Positions 10,900 through 22,165 of a DNA stretch of 64,000 nt are shown one piece after another; the first letter of the stretch is position 1, and every line of letters starts with the position of its first letter. The notes under the pieces are model-generated. The model did not search any database, was not told where the DNA came from, and worked only from the letters and a program-made list of their open reading frames with translations. Made by a program: the position numbers and the translations under genes. The stretch comes from Podocnemis expansa (lineage: Eukaryota > Chordata > Testudines > Podocnemididae), in contig ML682121.1 of assembly GCA_007922195.1 (NCBI GenBank), forward strand, positions 2,505,382-2,569,381. Reading direction: 5' to 3'.

Positions 10900-11065
10900 C
10901 AGGGAAGAAGTTTCATCAGTGTTTCCCTTCTGGGTCCCCTCCCACCACCAAAATCTGTTACAATGCAGGGAAGTGGGAAGGTATTTGTACAGCGCCTTGC
11001 ACCATGGGGTCCTGGTCCTTGACTACCGCGCCTAAGTGCTACCCTAATACATCTCGTGGCAAGGG
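10900..11065 (+). repeat. Amniote CORE-type repeat
   Basis: TTTGTACAGCGCCTTGCACC, ATGGGGTCCTGGTCCTTGAC and CTAAGTGCTACCCTAATACA form a repeat tail common in turtle and crocodilian DNA. 10560-10900 upstream shows nothing recognisable. Confidence 0.45.
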
Positions 11066-11244
11066 ATGCTAGTTCATGGCTCATGCTCCTACGTGCTACT
11101 GTATAGTACATATAATAAAATGTTCCTCAACCATCCTCTGTGTGTAAGGAACCATGCAAACCACAACAGCTATACATGGAATAAGGGCAGAGTGTGATTA
11201 ATTTGCTTTTATTGAATGGGGATTTGTGCGCTCCAAGGCCAAAA

Positions 11245-11375
11245 GAGATCACAGAGTCAAAGCAGCGTAGGACTGAAAGGGACCTCAAGACGTCATCTGA
11301 TTGAGGCCCCTGCCCTCAAAGCAGGCTTATTTAATGCCTAGACATTTTTGATCATCTAGTCTGGCGGTTCTCAGC
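11245..11375 (-). repeat. CR1 3' end
   Basis: GACTGAAAGGGACCTCAAGA, CGTCATCTGATTGAGGCCCC and CAAAGCAGG in reverse CR1 order. Confidence 0.65.
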
Positions 11376-11513
11376 CAGGGGTAAGAGAGTGCACAGAGGT
11401 GTTCCCTGCGGTGCATCAGTTTAGCTTGATATTTGCCTTGTTTTACAACAGGCTATATAAAAAGCACTAGCAAAGTCAGTACAAACTCAAATTTCACATG
11501 ACTTATTTATACT

Positions 11514-11668
11514 GAAATCCAAAGGGGTAGCCGTGTTAGTCTAGTTCACTAAAACAAATAAACAAGGAGTCCTGTGGCACTGCAAGACTAACACATTGCA
11601 AAAATATGCAAAAAAAAAATTTGTTAGTCTTGAAGTGCCACAGGACTCCTCGTTCGTTTGTTTCTTTA
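11514..11668. repeat. Inverted pair of Penelope-like 3' ends
   Basis: The left arm has AACAAGGAGTCCTGTGGCAC after a minus-strand CTAGACTAACACGG tail; the right arm has GTGCCACAGGACTCCTCG. The 3' tails face outward. Confidence 0.6.
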
Positions 11669-11829
11669 TACTGTTTTATATACAACACACTGAAGGAAGT
11701 GCCATGTTTATATTCCACTTAATTTGTGTTATAATAATATGGTAAAAAGAGAAACAAGCAATTTTCCTACTTTGTATTTTTATATCTAATGTTGTAAGCA
11801 AGGAGTTTTTAAATGAGGTGAATTTAGAG

Positions 11830-12014
11830 CAGGGCTCTCAAACTCAAATCACCACAAAGGCCACCTGAGGACTAGAACATCAGCCCAAGGGCTGCACCAC
11901 TGAAACCTTTTCATTCAGCTATACTGAAAATATTGGTAACAATTGTGCATTGCGGGCCACAGGAAATAGCTTTAGGGGCTGCATGCAGCCCATGGGCTGC
12001 TTGTTAGAGACCTC
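11830..12014 (-). repeat. hAT-like MITE
   Basis: CAGGGCTCTCAAACTCAAAT..GCCACAGGAAATAGC..GTTAGAGACCTCTG; inverted relative to 14180-14362. Confidence 0.5.
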
Positions 12015-12059
12015 TGATTTAGAGTATGCAAGACAAAACAGACACCTGAAAGGGATACG

Positions 12060-12165
12060 GTCCTCTGAAAAAGTTGAGAAACACTGATCTAGTCTGCCGT
12101 CCTGAGCAACAGAGGCCAGAGACCGGCTCCCAAATAATTCCTAGAGCAGATCTGCCCTGCTCACT
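12060..12165 (-). repeat. CR1 fragment
   Basis: TCTAGTCTGCCGTCC and GAGGCCAGAGAC in reverse CR1 order. Confidence 0.45.
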
Positions 12166-12574
12166 TTTTGAAGCCATGGCACTGTTTATGAGACTACCTG
12201 GCTGGTGATTTTTCCTCTTCTCCAGCTATAATAAATAAAAACAAGCAGCCAGCTGGTACCCAGCTCTACCCACTTGAGAAATCATCCTTGCGTCTGTCTC
12301 CTTTTCTTCGGGTTCCAGGGAAGCAGCACCATCTGCTGCGTCTTTCTCTTCTTACAGTAAAGGTGCTTTGGGATTATTGCTTTGTGTTTATCTGTGCTAC
12401 CCTGGAGCCCAATCCCTCCCTCTAGTCTAGTCCATGAAAATTATTATCCCACAGCCTGTGGAATTACAGGTGCTTTCCTGGAGTCCAGTCAGGGTGTGTT
12501 TACAGCAAAAAAACCCCAAACCCATGGCTGCCCAGCTGACCTGGGCTCATCGGGTGTTTCTTTGTTCTCTAGAG

Positions 12575-12769
12575 CAGTGGTTCCCAGCCAGTGCGCTACG
12601 ACACACAGATGTGCCATGAAATTTTTTGAAAAACTACTTAAAGAGTTCTGGATTGGCTCATTGGCTCAGGAATATTCAGGAGTTTATTTGGAAACTATAT
12701 GGTGGTGTGCCTCAAATTAATTAAAGGTAGCAAGGTGTGCCGTGGCAGAGAAAATGTTGGAAACCACTG
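12575..12769 (+). repeat. hAT-Charlie-like MITE, family C
   Basis: CAGTGGTTCCCAGCCAGTGC..ATTCAGGAGTTTATTTGG..TGTTGGAAACCACTG. 24988-25165 is related and inverted internally. Confidence 0.55.
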
Positions 12770-12779
12770 GTGTAGCCGT

Positions 12780-13145
12780 CCAGGCTCAGGCTGTAGTGTG
12801 AGCTGTGGGACCTTCCCAGGCTGCGGCCCAGAGCTCTGGCTCCAGCCCTAACCCAGACGTCTACCCAGCAATGAAACAGCTCTGCAGCCTTAGTGCTATG
12901 AGCACAAGACAGCTGGCATAGGCCCCTTGTGCGTTTCCGTTTGGGTGGATGTAGCCTGAGTTTCTTGCATGGCCAGTGCTGCCTGCCACTAAATGGCCAG
13001 TCTGCCTTTCTCCATATTTATCCTGTGCTCATCCTCCTGTTTCATTCATCTGATGAATTAGATTTGTGCCTATGGAAACTCGTGGTAAATGAATGTCTTA
13101 GTCTTTAGAAATGCCTCAGAATTCCTTGTTTTTCAGCCTCTGATG
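12780..13145. other. Unassigned interval
   Basis: No exon, RNA gene or recognisable repeat found. Confidence 0.3.
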
Positions 13146-13745
13146 TCCTCTGTCCAGGGCCAATCCTTCCATAGAGGCGATCTAGGCAGTTGCCTAGGGT
13201 GCAGCCATTAGGGGGTGTCAAGGGCTGGGCCGGGGCCAGCAAGCGTATCCCACCCTGCTTTGCTTAGGCTCTAGCCTAGGGCCAAGCAAGACAAGAAGCT
13301 GTGTTTCAGCTGGCTCCTTTTCAGAAAAGGTAAGTGTGTGTATGTGTGTGTGTGTGTGGGGGGGTTTGGTCTAGGGCAGTGGTTCGGGGTGAAGGGACAT
13401 TAGGGTTGGGTGAGGTCCTGGTGGGGGGATCCCACCAGGCCGTAGCTCCACTCCCTGGAGTGGGGGGGCAGATCTGGATGCTAGTTTTGGCTCCGCTGCC
13501 CGCCCAGGCCAGACCCCACCAGTGGCACAGCTCCCCACCGGGGCCTGCTCCTTGGACAGAACTGGATCCCCGCGGCAGCGGTGCCATTCCAGCTGCCTGC
13601 AGCTGGATCCCCAGCAGAGGTCAGATCCCAGTGGCAGCGGTGCCACACCACTGCCCACAGCCAGCCCCCTACCCACGGCTGGGGGAAGGTACCAAAATCA
13701 TATATGGCATAGGGCGCCAAAAAACCTTGGGCCAGCCCCTGGTCC
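13146..13745. repeat. GC-rich MITE-like element with (TG)n tract
   Basis: It starts GGGCCAATCCTTCC..TAGGCAGTTGCCTAGGGTGC and ends GGCATAGGGCGCC..TTGGGCCAGCCCCTG. The interior is GC-rich with a (TG)n run at about 13334-13358. No coding signal. Confidence 0.4.
13334..13358 (+). repeat. (TG)n microsatellite
   Basis: About 12 TG units with one interruption, followed by a G run. Confidence 0.85.
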
Positions 13746-13864
13746 TCCCCAATAAGTCGCCGTGTGGTGTTTCAGGGAGGGAACAGCCAGTCACAGGGAA
13801 ACAAGGAAAACATGAGACGCCCACGTGACTGTGCAGAATTTGTACAGTGCAGTTGTAGCTCTGG

Positions 13865-14165
13865 CCTGGGCTGTTGGTCCCAGAATATGAGAGACAGGGT
13901 GGGTGAGGTGGTATCTTCTACTGGACCAACTTCTCTTGAGAGAGAAGCTTTTGCATCACATGGAGCTTTTCTTCAGGACTGGAAAAGATACTCCCTGGGA
14001 TCACACCAGAATGTGAGGTTCCAAGTTTGCTGTGATGCTGGGGGGACCCACCTTCTTCGCCCCTGATGAAGAGCTCTATGTGCCTCAAAACCGTATCTCT
14101 CTTCCCAAGAGAAGTTGATCCAGTACAAGATACTGCCTCTCTTACCTTGTCTCTCAGAATTTGAG
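13865..14165. repeat. Inverted pair of a second Penelope-like 3' end family
   Basis: The left arm carries GACAGGGTGGGTGAGGTGGT and TACTGGACCAACTTCTCTTG on the minus-strand sense; the right arm has CTGATGAAGAGCTCTATGTG and CAAGAGAAGTTGATCCAGTA. The two are reverse complements with divergence. Confidence 0.6.
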
Positions 14166-14179
14166 CAGCAGACATTTTA

Positions 14180-14362
14180 GAGCAAACACGTGGCCCGTGG
14201 GCCACATGCGGCCCCTACAGCTATTTCCTCTGGCCCGCAATGACATGATCGTTACTGATATTTGCAATATCATTGTATGGAAAGGTTTCAGTGGTGCAGC
14301 CCTCGGGCTTCCATACTAATCCTCATGCTGCCCTCGTGGTGATTTGAATTTGAGACCCCTGT
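14180..14362 (+). repeat. hAT-like MITE
   Basis: CACGTGGCCCGTGGGCCACA..GAAAGGTTTCAGTGG..GGTGATTTGAATTTGAGACC. Same family as 1-58 and 11830-12014. Confidence 0.55.
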
Positions 14363-14608
14363 TTTAGAGGAACTGCTGAGAGCAAATGCTGCATCCTTTG
14401 CCCCAAGTGGCTCTGGAAAGTCCTGAGGTAGGGGCGAAAAGGTTGATGGGATTTATTTGTGCAACAGGAATTCAAGCTCTTGGGGTGAGGATCATCAGGG
14501 GCAGGAGTGAAGTGATGGCTGAGGGCATTTTCTCTAATGGGAGAATGAGTTAGGAATATAGGGATAGATTTTTGTATAGCCCCCCTTTCCTATATTTGTT
14601 CCCCACCT

Positions 14609-14795
14609 CAGTGGTCTTCAAACTTTTTTTCTTGGGATTCTGGTGAAAAAAATTGTGCCTGTGAGTGACCCAGTAATGACATCTTTGAGCAATACATTCC
14701 TGTCTTTTGGCGGTGGCAGCAGGGGGCACCACGGCCCAGCATCTGAGGGTCTACAACCCAGAACTGGATCCTGACGGATGGTTTCAAAACGACTG
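14609..14795 (+). repeat. hAT-Charlie-like MITE, family A
   Basis: CAGTGGTCTTCAAAC start, GATGGTTTCAAAACGACTG end; internal GGTGGCAGCAGGGGGC. Confidence 0.6.
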
Positions 14796-15081
14796 CTCCA
14801 CCTTACAGTGGGTCAGTGCAAGTCACCATTAGTTGTTTTTAACACCCTCAGCAGCAGCAGAAGCACCAGCAAATTTTGCCCTTCACTTTCCTTTTCTTTA
14901 TCAATTCTGTTTCATTTTCTGCAGGCATCCCTCCTCACCAGCTGAGTGTACAGAGAGGCTTTCCCAGAACAGTGACTAATCAGATTAGAATGATTCTATT
15001 CCTCTTACACAAAAAGAAAGTAAATTCTGACCTAAGCACCAATTCTCTGATTTATGTGAAAACAGGATTAAATCATAACTA

Positions 15082-15388
15082 GGATTCTTTCCTCATTACA
15101 ACAGGTGATACGACCTCACTTTCCTCTAAATGCTGTTCCCCAGTGTTTGAATCTTAACAACTGCTTTGCTTCGCTTTTACAGTGTGACCTGATCCCACGA
15201 TTTACACTTCCCTTCATTTATTTTCCTCCCATTCTTGTAAATTCTGCCATCTTCAAAGCATCTGATGAAGTGGATTTCCTCCCATGAAAGCTCATGTAAT
15301 ACATAAAATTTGTTAGTCTTTAAGTGCCACAGGTCTCCTTGCTTGTTTTGTTGAACTAGATTAACATGGCTGCCCCTTTGGAAATTGA
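15082..15388 (+). repeat. Penelope-like element 3' region
   Basis: Colinear with the reverse complement of 49960-50240: CTCATTACAACAGG, CAGTGTGACCTGATCCCA, CCATCTTCAAAGCATCTGA then the GATGAAGTGG..GAAAGCTCATG tail and AATTTGTTAGTCTTTAAGTG. It ends with AACATGGCTGCCCCTTTGG. It retains a hammerhead-like CTGATGA..GAAA core. Confidence 0.65.
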
Positions 15389-15509
15389 TTCTTTGGAGGA
15401 TGTTTCTTCTTTTTTCTCAGGTTCAGCTCAGAGCCTGGCTCTATGTGTGTTCCAAAAGGGTGTAATCAGGTGAGTGAGCTCATTTCCCTTTTCAGGTGTT
15501 AGAGCAGAA

Positions 15510-15815
15510 GCAGAGCCAGCTCAAGGGGTTGTAGCACCCGAAGACAAATTTGATTTGGTGCCCTCCCCCCCTTCTCATTCATGGAGGCTGAAAATGGTTT
15601 TCCAAAGTGCATAAATCTCCAGCGACTGCCTGCAGAGGGATTTAAAGTGCACTCTGGCTACATGACTTAAGCTGCAAGTTGGCTAACTGTGCCTGAGCTG
15701 CTAGGAAAGAGTTGAAGAGGCGGCAGCCAGCCTGATCTTCAGGGGGTTTGGCGCCCCTAAGAACTGTCACCTGAAGCCATGTTTGTCTCTTGCCTCACAG
15801 TAGAGCTGGTCCTGA
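15510..15815 (+). repeat. MITE, about 300 bp (copy 1)
   Basis: It includes TTTGGTGCCCTCCCCCCCTT, GGTTTTCCAAAGTGCATAAA and AAGTTGAAGAGGC-like words. The reverse complement of the copy at 39573-39890 along its whole length. Confidence 0.65.
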
Positions 15816-15936
15816 GCAGAAGCCATCAGCAGGTTCAAGATTACAGACCATGGAGCTGAGAGATCCAGTTCCAGAAGAGGAAGCCTAGCAAAACTTGACA
15901 GCCCTGGAGACAGGGTGGAGGCTGAGTGCAGATTAA

Positions 15937-16212
15937 TAGAGCCCTGCAAATCCGCGGATATCTGCAGATATCCGCCTTATGTCCGCATCCGCAGATACAA
16001 CATGGATATCCGCGGACCATTTCTTGCGGATGCAGATCCGATATGGATACACATATTTTTATCTGCACAGAGCTAGAGCCCTGCAAATATGTGGATATCC
16101 GCATTATATCTGCATCCGCGGATACAAGACGGATATCTGCGGACCATTTCTTGCGGATGCAGCTCGGATATGGATCCACTTATTTGTATCCGCACAGGGC
16201 TCTACAGATTCA
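15937..16212 (+). repeat. Tandem dimer of a GGATATCC-rich palindromic repeat
   Basis: Two units starting TAGAGCCCTGCAAAT and each containing GGATATCCGC, CCGCGGA and ACCATTTCTTGCGGATGCAG. Confidence 0.7.
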
Positions 16213-16299
16213 GGCAGATCTCACTGTGTCAGTCGCACCAGGGCCGTAACTATGGCAGGGCCGACGGGGCACAACCCCGGGCAGCCTGAAGCGGCTCAG

Positions 16300-16425
16300 T
16301 AGAGCCGTACTGTTAAAGGGGTGCCTTTGTGGCGCCGGCTCTGAGTACTGCTAATGGGAAGGGGCACGCTCTGATTAGAACGCACCCCGGGCAGCAAAAC
16401 GCCACATTACGGCTCTGAGTCACAC
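16300..16425 (+). repeat. Direct repeat block, left copy
   Basis: TAGAGCC, GCGCCGGCTC, CACTAATGG-like CTGCTAATGGGAAGGGGC, TTCTGAT-like and ACGCACCC words recur in the same order and orientation at 18037-18165. Confidence 0.6.
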
Positions 16426-17450
16426 ACATGCACTGGTCCAGGAGGCATTTTTGGAAGCTGGTCTGTGCAACCATGAGGGGAGAACTGAGGGGGGAGTGGG
16501 AGCGTACATAGAGACCCTGTCCTGGAGAGGCAAGAGGAATGGCGTGGAGGTAGAGGGGGTACTGGGGTGATGAGACTAGCTGGGGGAGAGGACACAGAGC
16601 CCTAGCGTGCAGGGACACACTGATTCCTCCCATGGGAGCAATGGGGGGGCACAGAGACTCTAACCTTGTGTGGAGAAGGATGAACTCTGGTCTGGGGGGT
16701 CTCTGGGGCACACTGAGCCCCTGACTTTGGGGGGTGCAGTTGTAGGACGTTTGTGCGATGGAGGGAGTGGGAGGCTGGCCCACAGGCAGCTGTGTGAGGA
16801 AATGGGGAGTACAAGGAGGCGTGTTGGGTGCAAACTAGCCACAAGCTAGGCAGCTTGTGGGAGCAGCAGGAGATTTTTGCAGAAGTTGGGGGGAGGCGGT
16901 GCGTTTGGCTAGCCAAGGTTCCCATTTGTGCCCAGAGGAATTAATTGGGCTCTGTAGCTTAACGTAGGCGTTGCTGCGGGGGGGGGCCGGGGGGGTTGTT
17001 TACACCGTATTTCTGCCACGGATTAGTTTTCGTTTCGTTTTTCCAGGGGGTGTGGCTGCTAGTAGGTTTGGATCCTGGCTGGCGGTGTCTCCAAGCTGCA
17101 GCCAGCTGGCAGGTGGGTGAGTTTCTTGCTTTAGGTACCTGGCTGGGGAAGCACCAGGGTTTGCTGTCTCGGGCTCTGCGGCTGCAGTGGGGCCGGGGGG
17201 TGCCTCCCATCTGCTGCTTTTGGGGCTCCCTCTGCCCCACTGAGCTCAGAAGGTGTTTGCTATCGGGAGACTTGGTAACCCGCATTGCACAGACTGTTGC
17301 TGGAATTGCACTGACGGGGTGGGGTGCGGGCGGTGTTTTGCACGGAGATGGGGGGCTGAGGAAGCTGTGGGGAGGCAAGCCCAGCCCTCACCCTGAGACC
17401 CCCACTGCTTTCTTCCTGGACTTTGCTTCCCCCTTATACAGGCTGCTGGG
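16426..17450. other. GC-rich interval without a gene
   Basis: Sequence rich in G on the plus strand, with chance open frames on both strands. No splice-bounded exon matching the missing CLEC2-like first exon was found. Confidence 0.3.
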
Positions 17451-17479
17451 GAGGGGGTGCTCTCTTGTCAGGGGCATGC

Positions 17480-18000
17480 TTGGGGGGGTGCTGTGCTGCA
17501 GGGAGTGGGTTGGGGGGCTCAATGGGGGCATTGTCCCCTTGTGGTCAGTGCAGTCTTGGGGCAGGGTGCTGTGCTGCAGGGAGTGGGATGGGGGGCTCAA
17601 TGGGGCAGTGTCCCCTTGTGGTCAGTGCTGTTCCAGGCCTGGGCGCTGTGCTGCAGGGACTGGGATGGGGGGCTNNNNNNNNNNGGACACTATCCCCATG
17701 CAGTCAGTGCAGTCCTGGGGTGCTGTGCTGCCGGGAGTGGGGTTGGGGAGCTCAATGGGGCAGTGTCCTCTTCTGGTCAGTGCTATCCCAGGCCAGGGTG
17801 CTGTGCTGCAGGGACTCGGATGGGGGGCTTAATGGGGCAGTGTCCCCTTGTGGTCAGTGCTGTCCCAGGCCAGGGCGCTGTGCTGCAGGGATTGGGATGA
17901 GGGGCTCAATGGGGCCACTCTCCCATTGCAGTCAATGCAGTCCCGGGGTGCTGTGCTGCAGGGAGTGGGATGGGGGGCCCAGATCTGTAACTACAGTGGG
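17480..18000 (+). repeat. 77-78 bp minisatellite, about seven units
   Basis: CTGTGCTGC occurs at 17491, 17569, 17646, 17723, 17801, 17878 and 17951, a period of 77-78 (last 73). Each unit also has GGATGGGGGGCTCAATGGGG and CCCTTGTGGTCAGTGC-like words. Confidence 0.85.
17675..17684. other. Assembly gap of 10 N
   Basis: Ten N inside the minisatellite. Unit spacing across it stays 77, but the sequence after it (GGACACTATCCCC) is longer than the matching part of other units, so local order or copy number may be wrong. Confidence 0.95.
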
Positions 18001-18036
18001 GCCAGTGGGGCTTTGCTGCAGGTGCACCAGAGAAGC

Positions 18037-18165
18037 TCAATAGAGCCACTCTATTGAAGGGCGAGTTTCACAGCGCCGGCTCCAAGCGCCACTAATGGCA
18101 AGGGGGGCGTTCTGATCAGAACGCGCCCTGGGTGGCAAAACTGAGCTTTGTGGCTCTGGGGGGGC
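18037..18165 (+). repeat. Direct repeat block, right copy
   Basis: TAGAGCCACTCTATTGAAGG, AGCGCCGGCTCCAAG, CACTAATGGCAAGGGG and GATCAGAACGCGCCCTGG parallel the block at 16300-16425. It is followed by one more minisatellite-like unit (18165-18290). Confidence 0.6.
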
Positions 18166-18290
18166 CCAACGGGGGCACTGTCTCCTTGCAGTCAATGCAG
18201 TGCCAGGGTGCTGTGCTGCATGGAGTTGCTTTCGGGGGGGCGGTGCTCAATGCAGGCATTGTCCCCTTGCAGTCAGTTCAGAGTTTTCAG

Positions 18291-19250
18291 ACCCCAATGG
18301 TTCAGGTCTTTAAGTTGCACGGCTGTAACAATGTAACCCCTCAGAGCCTGGCCCTTTCAAAGCCTTGTCCAGAGGCAGTAGAAGGACTGAGCAACAGGGT
18401 GGACGTGTCCGGAGCTCCAGATAAGGGCTACAGTGAGTCTGCCCTGAAATCTGGGAGGAATAGAGCAGCTGACAAGAGACACCGCTGGAGGACCTGAGAG
18501 CAGCAACGTTCCCCGGGCAGAATCAGCTGACGAGGACTGTCCAGAACCCTGTCACCCAGAACTGTATGGGGTCATGCGCACAGGGACTTGTGACCTTGCA
18601 TTGGGAATATGGAGGGAGGCTGTGGCTAGCTAAGGAGGGAGGTTGTTGCTCTAGGGGCGGGGGATTGCAGAAAGCTGCAGAAGAGGGCACTGGAGGGGTT
18701 GTCAGAGAAAGTTCATTGGTATCAAGGATGACCAGGAGGAGCACCCAGCATCTGCTGTCAGATTCCAACTCTGCCCAGGACTCCTGACCTCTAATTGTAG
18801 ACATATTGTTCGGTGCTTGTTACGGCCCATTTTTAGACTCTGGTATCGCTGCCTCCTGTTGCGTGTAACTGTGTTTTGCAGCTGCCCAGCTGCCCCCGCC
18901 CTGGCCCGCTTTTCTGCATTTGTTGCTCTGCAAATAAATACTGCTCTTTCCTCTTTTCATTGGACTGTTGTGGGGTGTGTGTGCGTGTTTGTTTTGTTTT
19001 GATTCCTTGGGGTGTGGAACAGGTGCCCCTGGGGTGGAAGGGACTTTCCTTGCTGCGTTTGTGTACACACCATTTCATGGCCAGAGCTGCCTGGCAGGTC
19101 GGTCTCCATCTTGACCAAAAGACCCCATTGTTACTCTAAATTGATGTAAAAATTGATCTGGTTACACTAAGGTAAATACTTAATCCATACACCTTAAGTG
19201 ACTAATGTCTCCTCAACTGATTTAATTCTATTTCCAGGTTAAACCATTTG
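18291..19250. other. Unassigned interval with promoter/poly(A)-like features
   Basis: It holds CTAGGGGCGGGGG (Sp1-like, about 18650) and AATAAA at 18933 before a T/G-rich tract. Could be the 3' end of a transcript or a solo LTR; no coding evidence. Confidence 0.25.
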
Positions 19251-19285
19251 AAGAAGATGTACATTAGAAATTTATGCGAGGGGAG

Positions 19286-19470
19286 CAGTTTTCAAAGGCT
19301 TTTGCCTTGGGGCCCCGTTGAAAACAATCATTTGTGCCTGTGATTGACTGATCACATCTTTGAGCAATGCATTCCAGTCTATCGGTGGTAGCAGCAAGGG
19401 GAGCCACAACCCTGTACCTTAGAGTCCGCAGCCCAGTACTGGGTCCCAACCCTATGTTTGAAAACCACTG
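19286..19470 (-). repeat. hAT-Charlie-like MITE, family A
   Basis: CAGTTTTCAAAGGC..GGTGGTAGCAGCAAGGGG..TATGTTTGAAAACCACTG. Confidence 0.55.
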
Positions 19471-19489
19471 CGCTAGAGGACTCCTTGCT

Positions 19490-20890
19490 GCTTTCACTGT
19501 GCTAGAGTAATTGGAAGATCCATTTTAAAGCTGATTTAGTTACACTGCTACAACTTTTCTAATCTAGCCAAGCCCATAGATGAGCAATACAGTACTTTCC
19601 GTTTCTTAGTAAGTTGTCAGTTGTGTGTTGAAAGTTACCATTGCCCAACTCCGCTTGATGAGTGCAAGTCAGCTTTGCAGTGTAGAAATCGCTTGGCTGT
19701 GCCTTCCCTGATTCCAGCAGTGCAAACCTGTCTGCTGTAGAGGCTTTCCCCTTGGAATAGAGAAGCTGGGGGCTGTGGAGTGCAGGTTATTTGAAAAAAA
19801 AAAAAAGTCAATAAATGCAAACTTCCTGGCACTATCAACTGGACTGCATTGGTGACAGGCAAAATGTGGGGGTTCTTTGTTTTGTTTTTTTGTTTTTGTT
19901 TTTGTTTGTTTTTCTGAAGAGGAAAGGGGTATTCTGGCTAACTTAGAAAATAAGAATAGGGCTCCTTGAAATTCCCCCTCTAGTTATGCTTGGACATGGG
20001 CAGTTCTCTTCTTTTGCAACTGATAAATAAAAATCCCTGTTTTTAATTTCTGTATATCCATTTTCATTTCAAAGTCACTGTGGAGTCCAGTGGTGGGGAG
20101 AATTGCCATGTTTCTGATGAAATGTGAGGTTGTTTGTTAAGCTGATGACATGTCTGGATGAGTTTGCAGGACTGTGGAAAGAACTAGGAGTACAGAGAAA
20201 TCCCGACAAACAGCGAACCACTGAAAATCATGGCTGTTTGTGATTTCAGTTCAGTCCATTACCTTCCAAGAAGAGAGGATCTGGCATCTAGATCTCTACA
20301 ATTGTTTGCTGCCTTCAAATTGGGCACAATTGCAGCTAGAGAGGAATTGATCAAAGACCACGCGTGCCCTCCAGTGATCATCTGTCTCGTTGAGAGAGGA
20401 AAAGGTTTATACCCATGGATTCAGAGCAGCCACTTACTAGAAAACAAGGTAACTAAAGCTTTGCTTAGTGTTAACAGCCAGAAGAAGGACGCTAAAACAC
20501 TTCTACTGCCTTTTGGTGGCAGCACTGGGATGTTCCTGGACAAGCTGCCCAGTTCATACCTGCATCTGCTATTCTCCCAGCACAGACAGCAAATGATGGG
20601 GGTGTGGTGAAAATGCTGACTTCTTGAGGGTTTGCACAATGTGTGTACATCTGATTGGGTTTGTTCTGTCCCAGCTTTATGTTATGGACATGTGAGTCAA
20701 GTCCAGCAATCTTGCATGCCCAGAACTCCCCAGTGGCCACTGTTAACAACAGCTATGTGTGTGAGCGAAACTGGATAACTTGTTTGTGCAAACACAGGTT
20801 TCTGAAGACACGAGTACATATGTGTACGCCTGTGGTTTCATTCTCTGGGACCTCTGAAATGCTTCTCTGTGGAATATTTTGATGTTCATT
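19490..20890. other. Gene-poor interval upstream of the CLEC2-like gene
   Basis: A T/G simple tract at about 19877-19912. An open frame at 20230-20610 has no recognisable domain and the wrong phase at its GTAACT donor to serve as the missing exon. Confidence 0.3.
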
Positions 20891-20892
20891 AA

Positions 20893-21005
20893 GCATGAAA
20901 TGCTGTGATTGACTGCTTAATATGCAGAAGGTCCTGGGTTCAAGCCCCGGGGGGTTGGACTTGATGATCTCATGAGGTCCCTTCCAGCCCTATGATTTGA
21001 TTGAT
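20893..21005 (+). repeat. tRNA-like SINE with CR1 tail
   Basis: GCAGAAGGTCCTGGGTTCAA (B-box) joined to GGTTGGACTTGATGATCTCA and GTCCCTTCCAGCCCTATGAT. Plus-strand version of the element at 3188-3290. Confidence 0.7.
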
Positions 21006-21528
21006 TGACTTCAAAGAAATCCTTATCTTCTGCCCAAAACAATTTCTATTGAAAGGACATTCATTTATTCAAAGAATGCAGTGACACACTGCATCTTTGC
21101 ACACCTTACAAACAGCCAGAAATAGTCCTGACCACCCATGCTGTGAGGTATGGATTGCGACCACAAATGAGGAAGCTGAGGAGCTGAAGAGGTGAGGAGT
21201 AAAACTTTTAAAGGTTTCTGAGTCTTACTTCCCAAAAAGAGGTTGAAGACATAGGAGTCTAAATGTCATTAACATCCCCCACCTCCCCAGTGAAATTTAG
21301 GCTCCTTCATATCAAAGTTTAGTTGCTTTTCAGATTGTTCCTAAATCGCTTAATTCAAAGGCACCTGAGTGATTTGCCAAAGGTGACACAGAGTCTGGTG
21401 CAGTCAGGCCCAGATAGGCTGATTCTCAGTCCTGTTTTGACCAGTCTGGTCTGGTAAAGAGTGACCAGCGAAGGCCTGAAATCGGGAACTGGCTTATCTG
21501 CTTTCTGAGGGTCCCATGTCTGTGGAAG

Positions 21529-22027
21529 AATCATAGAAACTGGAAGGGACCGTGAGAGGTCGAGTCCAGTCCCCTACACTCATGGCAGGACCAAGAACTC
21601 TCTTAAACCAGCCTTGACAGGTGCTTGTCTAACCTGCTCTTAAAAACTTCCAGATTCCCCAACCTGCCTAGGCGACTTATTCCAGTGGTTAATCATCCTG
21701 ACAGTTAGGAAAATTTTCCTAATGTCCAAACTAAACCTCCCTTGCTGTAATTTAAGCCCATTGCTTCTTGTCCTATCATCAGTTGTTAAGGAGAATATTT
21801 TTTTTCCTCCTCCTCGTGACAACCTTTTAGGTACTTGAAAACTGTTACCAGGTCCCCTCTCAGCCTCCTCTTTTCCAGACTAAACAAACCCAGCTCTTTC
21901 AGTCAAGGAGGGAAAATGATGTTTTGGCTAAGGTCTTGGCACCTTTGTTGTTTTGGCTGGATGTAGCTATTTTAGAAATAGTCAGATGAGGAGTCTTAGG
22001 GAAGCTAAAAAGAAACAGGCAGAAGGA
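21529..22027 (-). repeat. CR1-tailed element with a distinct 5' head (copy 1)
   Basis: 21529-21915 is the reverse complement of a CR1 3' end. 21916-22027 is not seen in the other CR1 copies of this window but is shared with 23121-23633. Confidence 0.6.
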
Positions 22028-22165
22028 TAGCCTTGTGGCTAATACACAGGACTTGGAGTCATGAGACCATGATTATGTATTTGTGCTTCTGCCACAGACT
22101 CACTGTAATTCAAGGAAAGCGGCTCCTCTCTGCCTCAGTTTCCACATCTGTGAAAAGGTGACCAT
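22028..22165 (-). repeat. MIR SINE
   Basis: CACAGGACTTGGAGTCATGA and GCCTCAGTTTCCACATCTGT in reverse MIR order. Confidence 0.7.

Noticed and set aside
16996..18043. Long open frames across the 77-78 bp repeat
   Set aside because: All three plus frames stay open because of the repeat composition and unit length; they also cross the N gap. No splice or domain evidence.
20230..20610. 126-codon plus-strand frame as CLEC2-like exon 1
   Set aside because: Its GTAACT donor is weak and in the wrong phase for the anchor exon, and the sequence lacks the short cytoplasmic-tail character.
20893..21005. tRNA gene
   Set aside because: It has a B-box but no complete cloverleaf and is fused to a CR1 tail, so it is a SINE.
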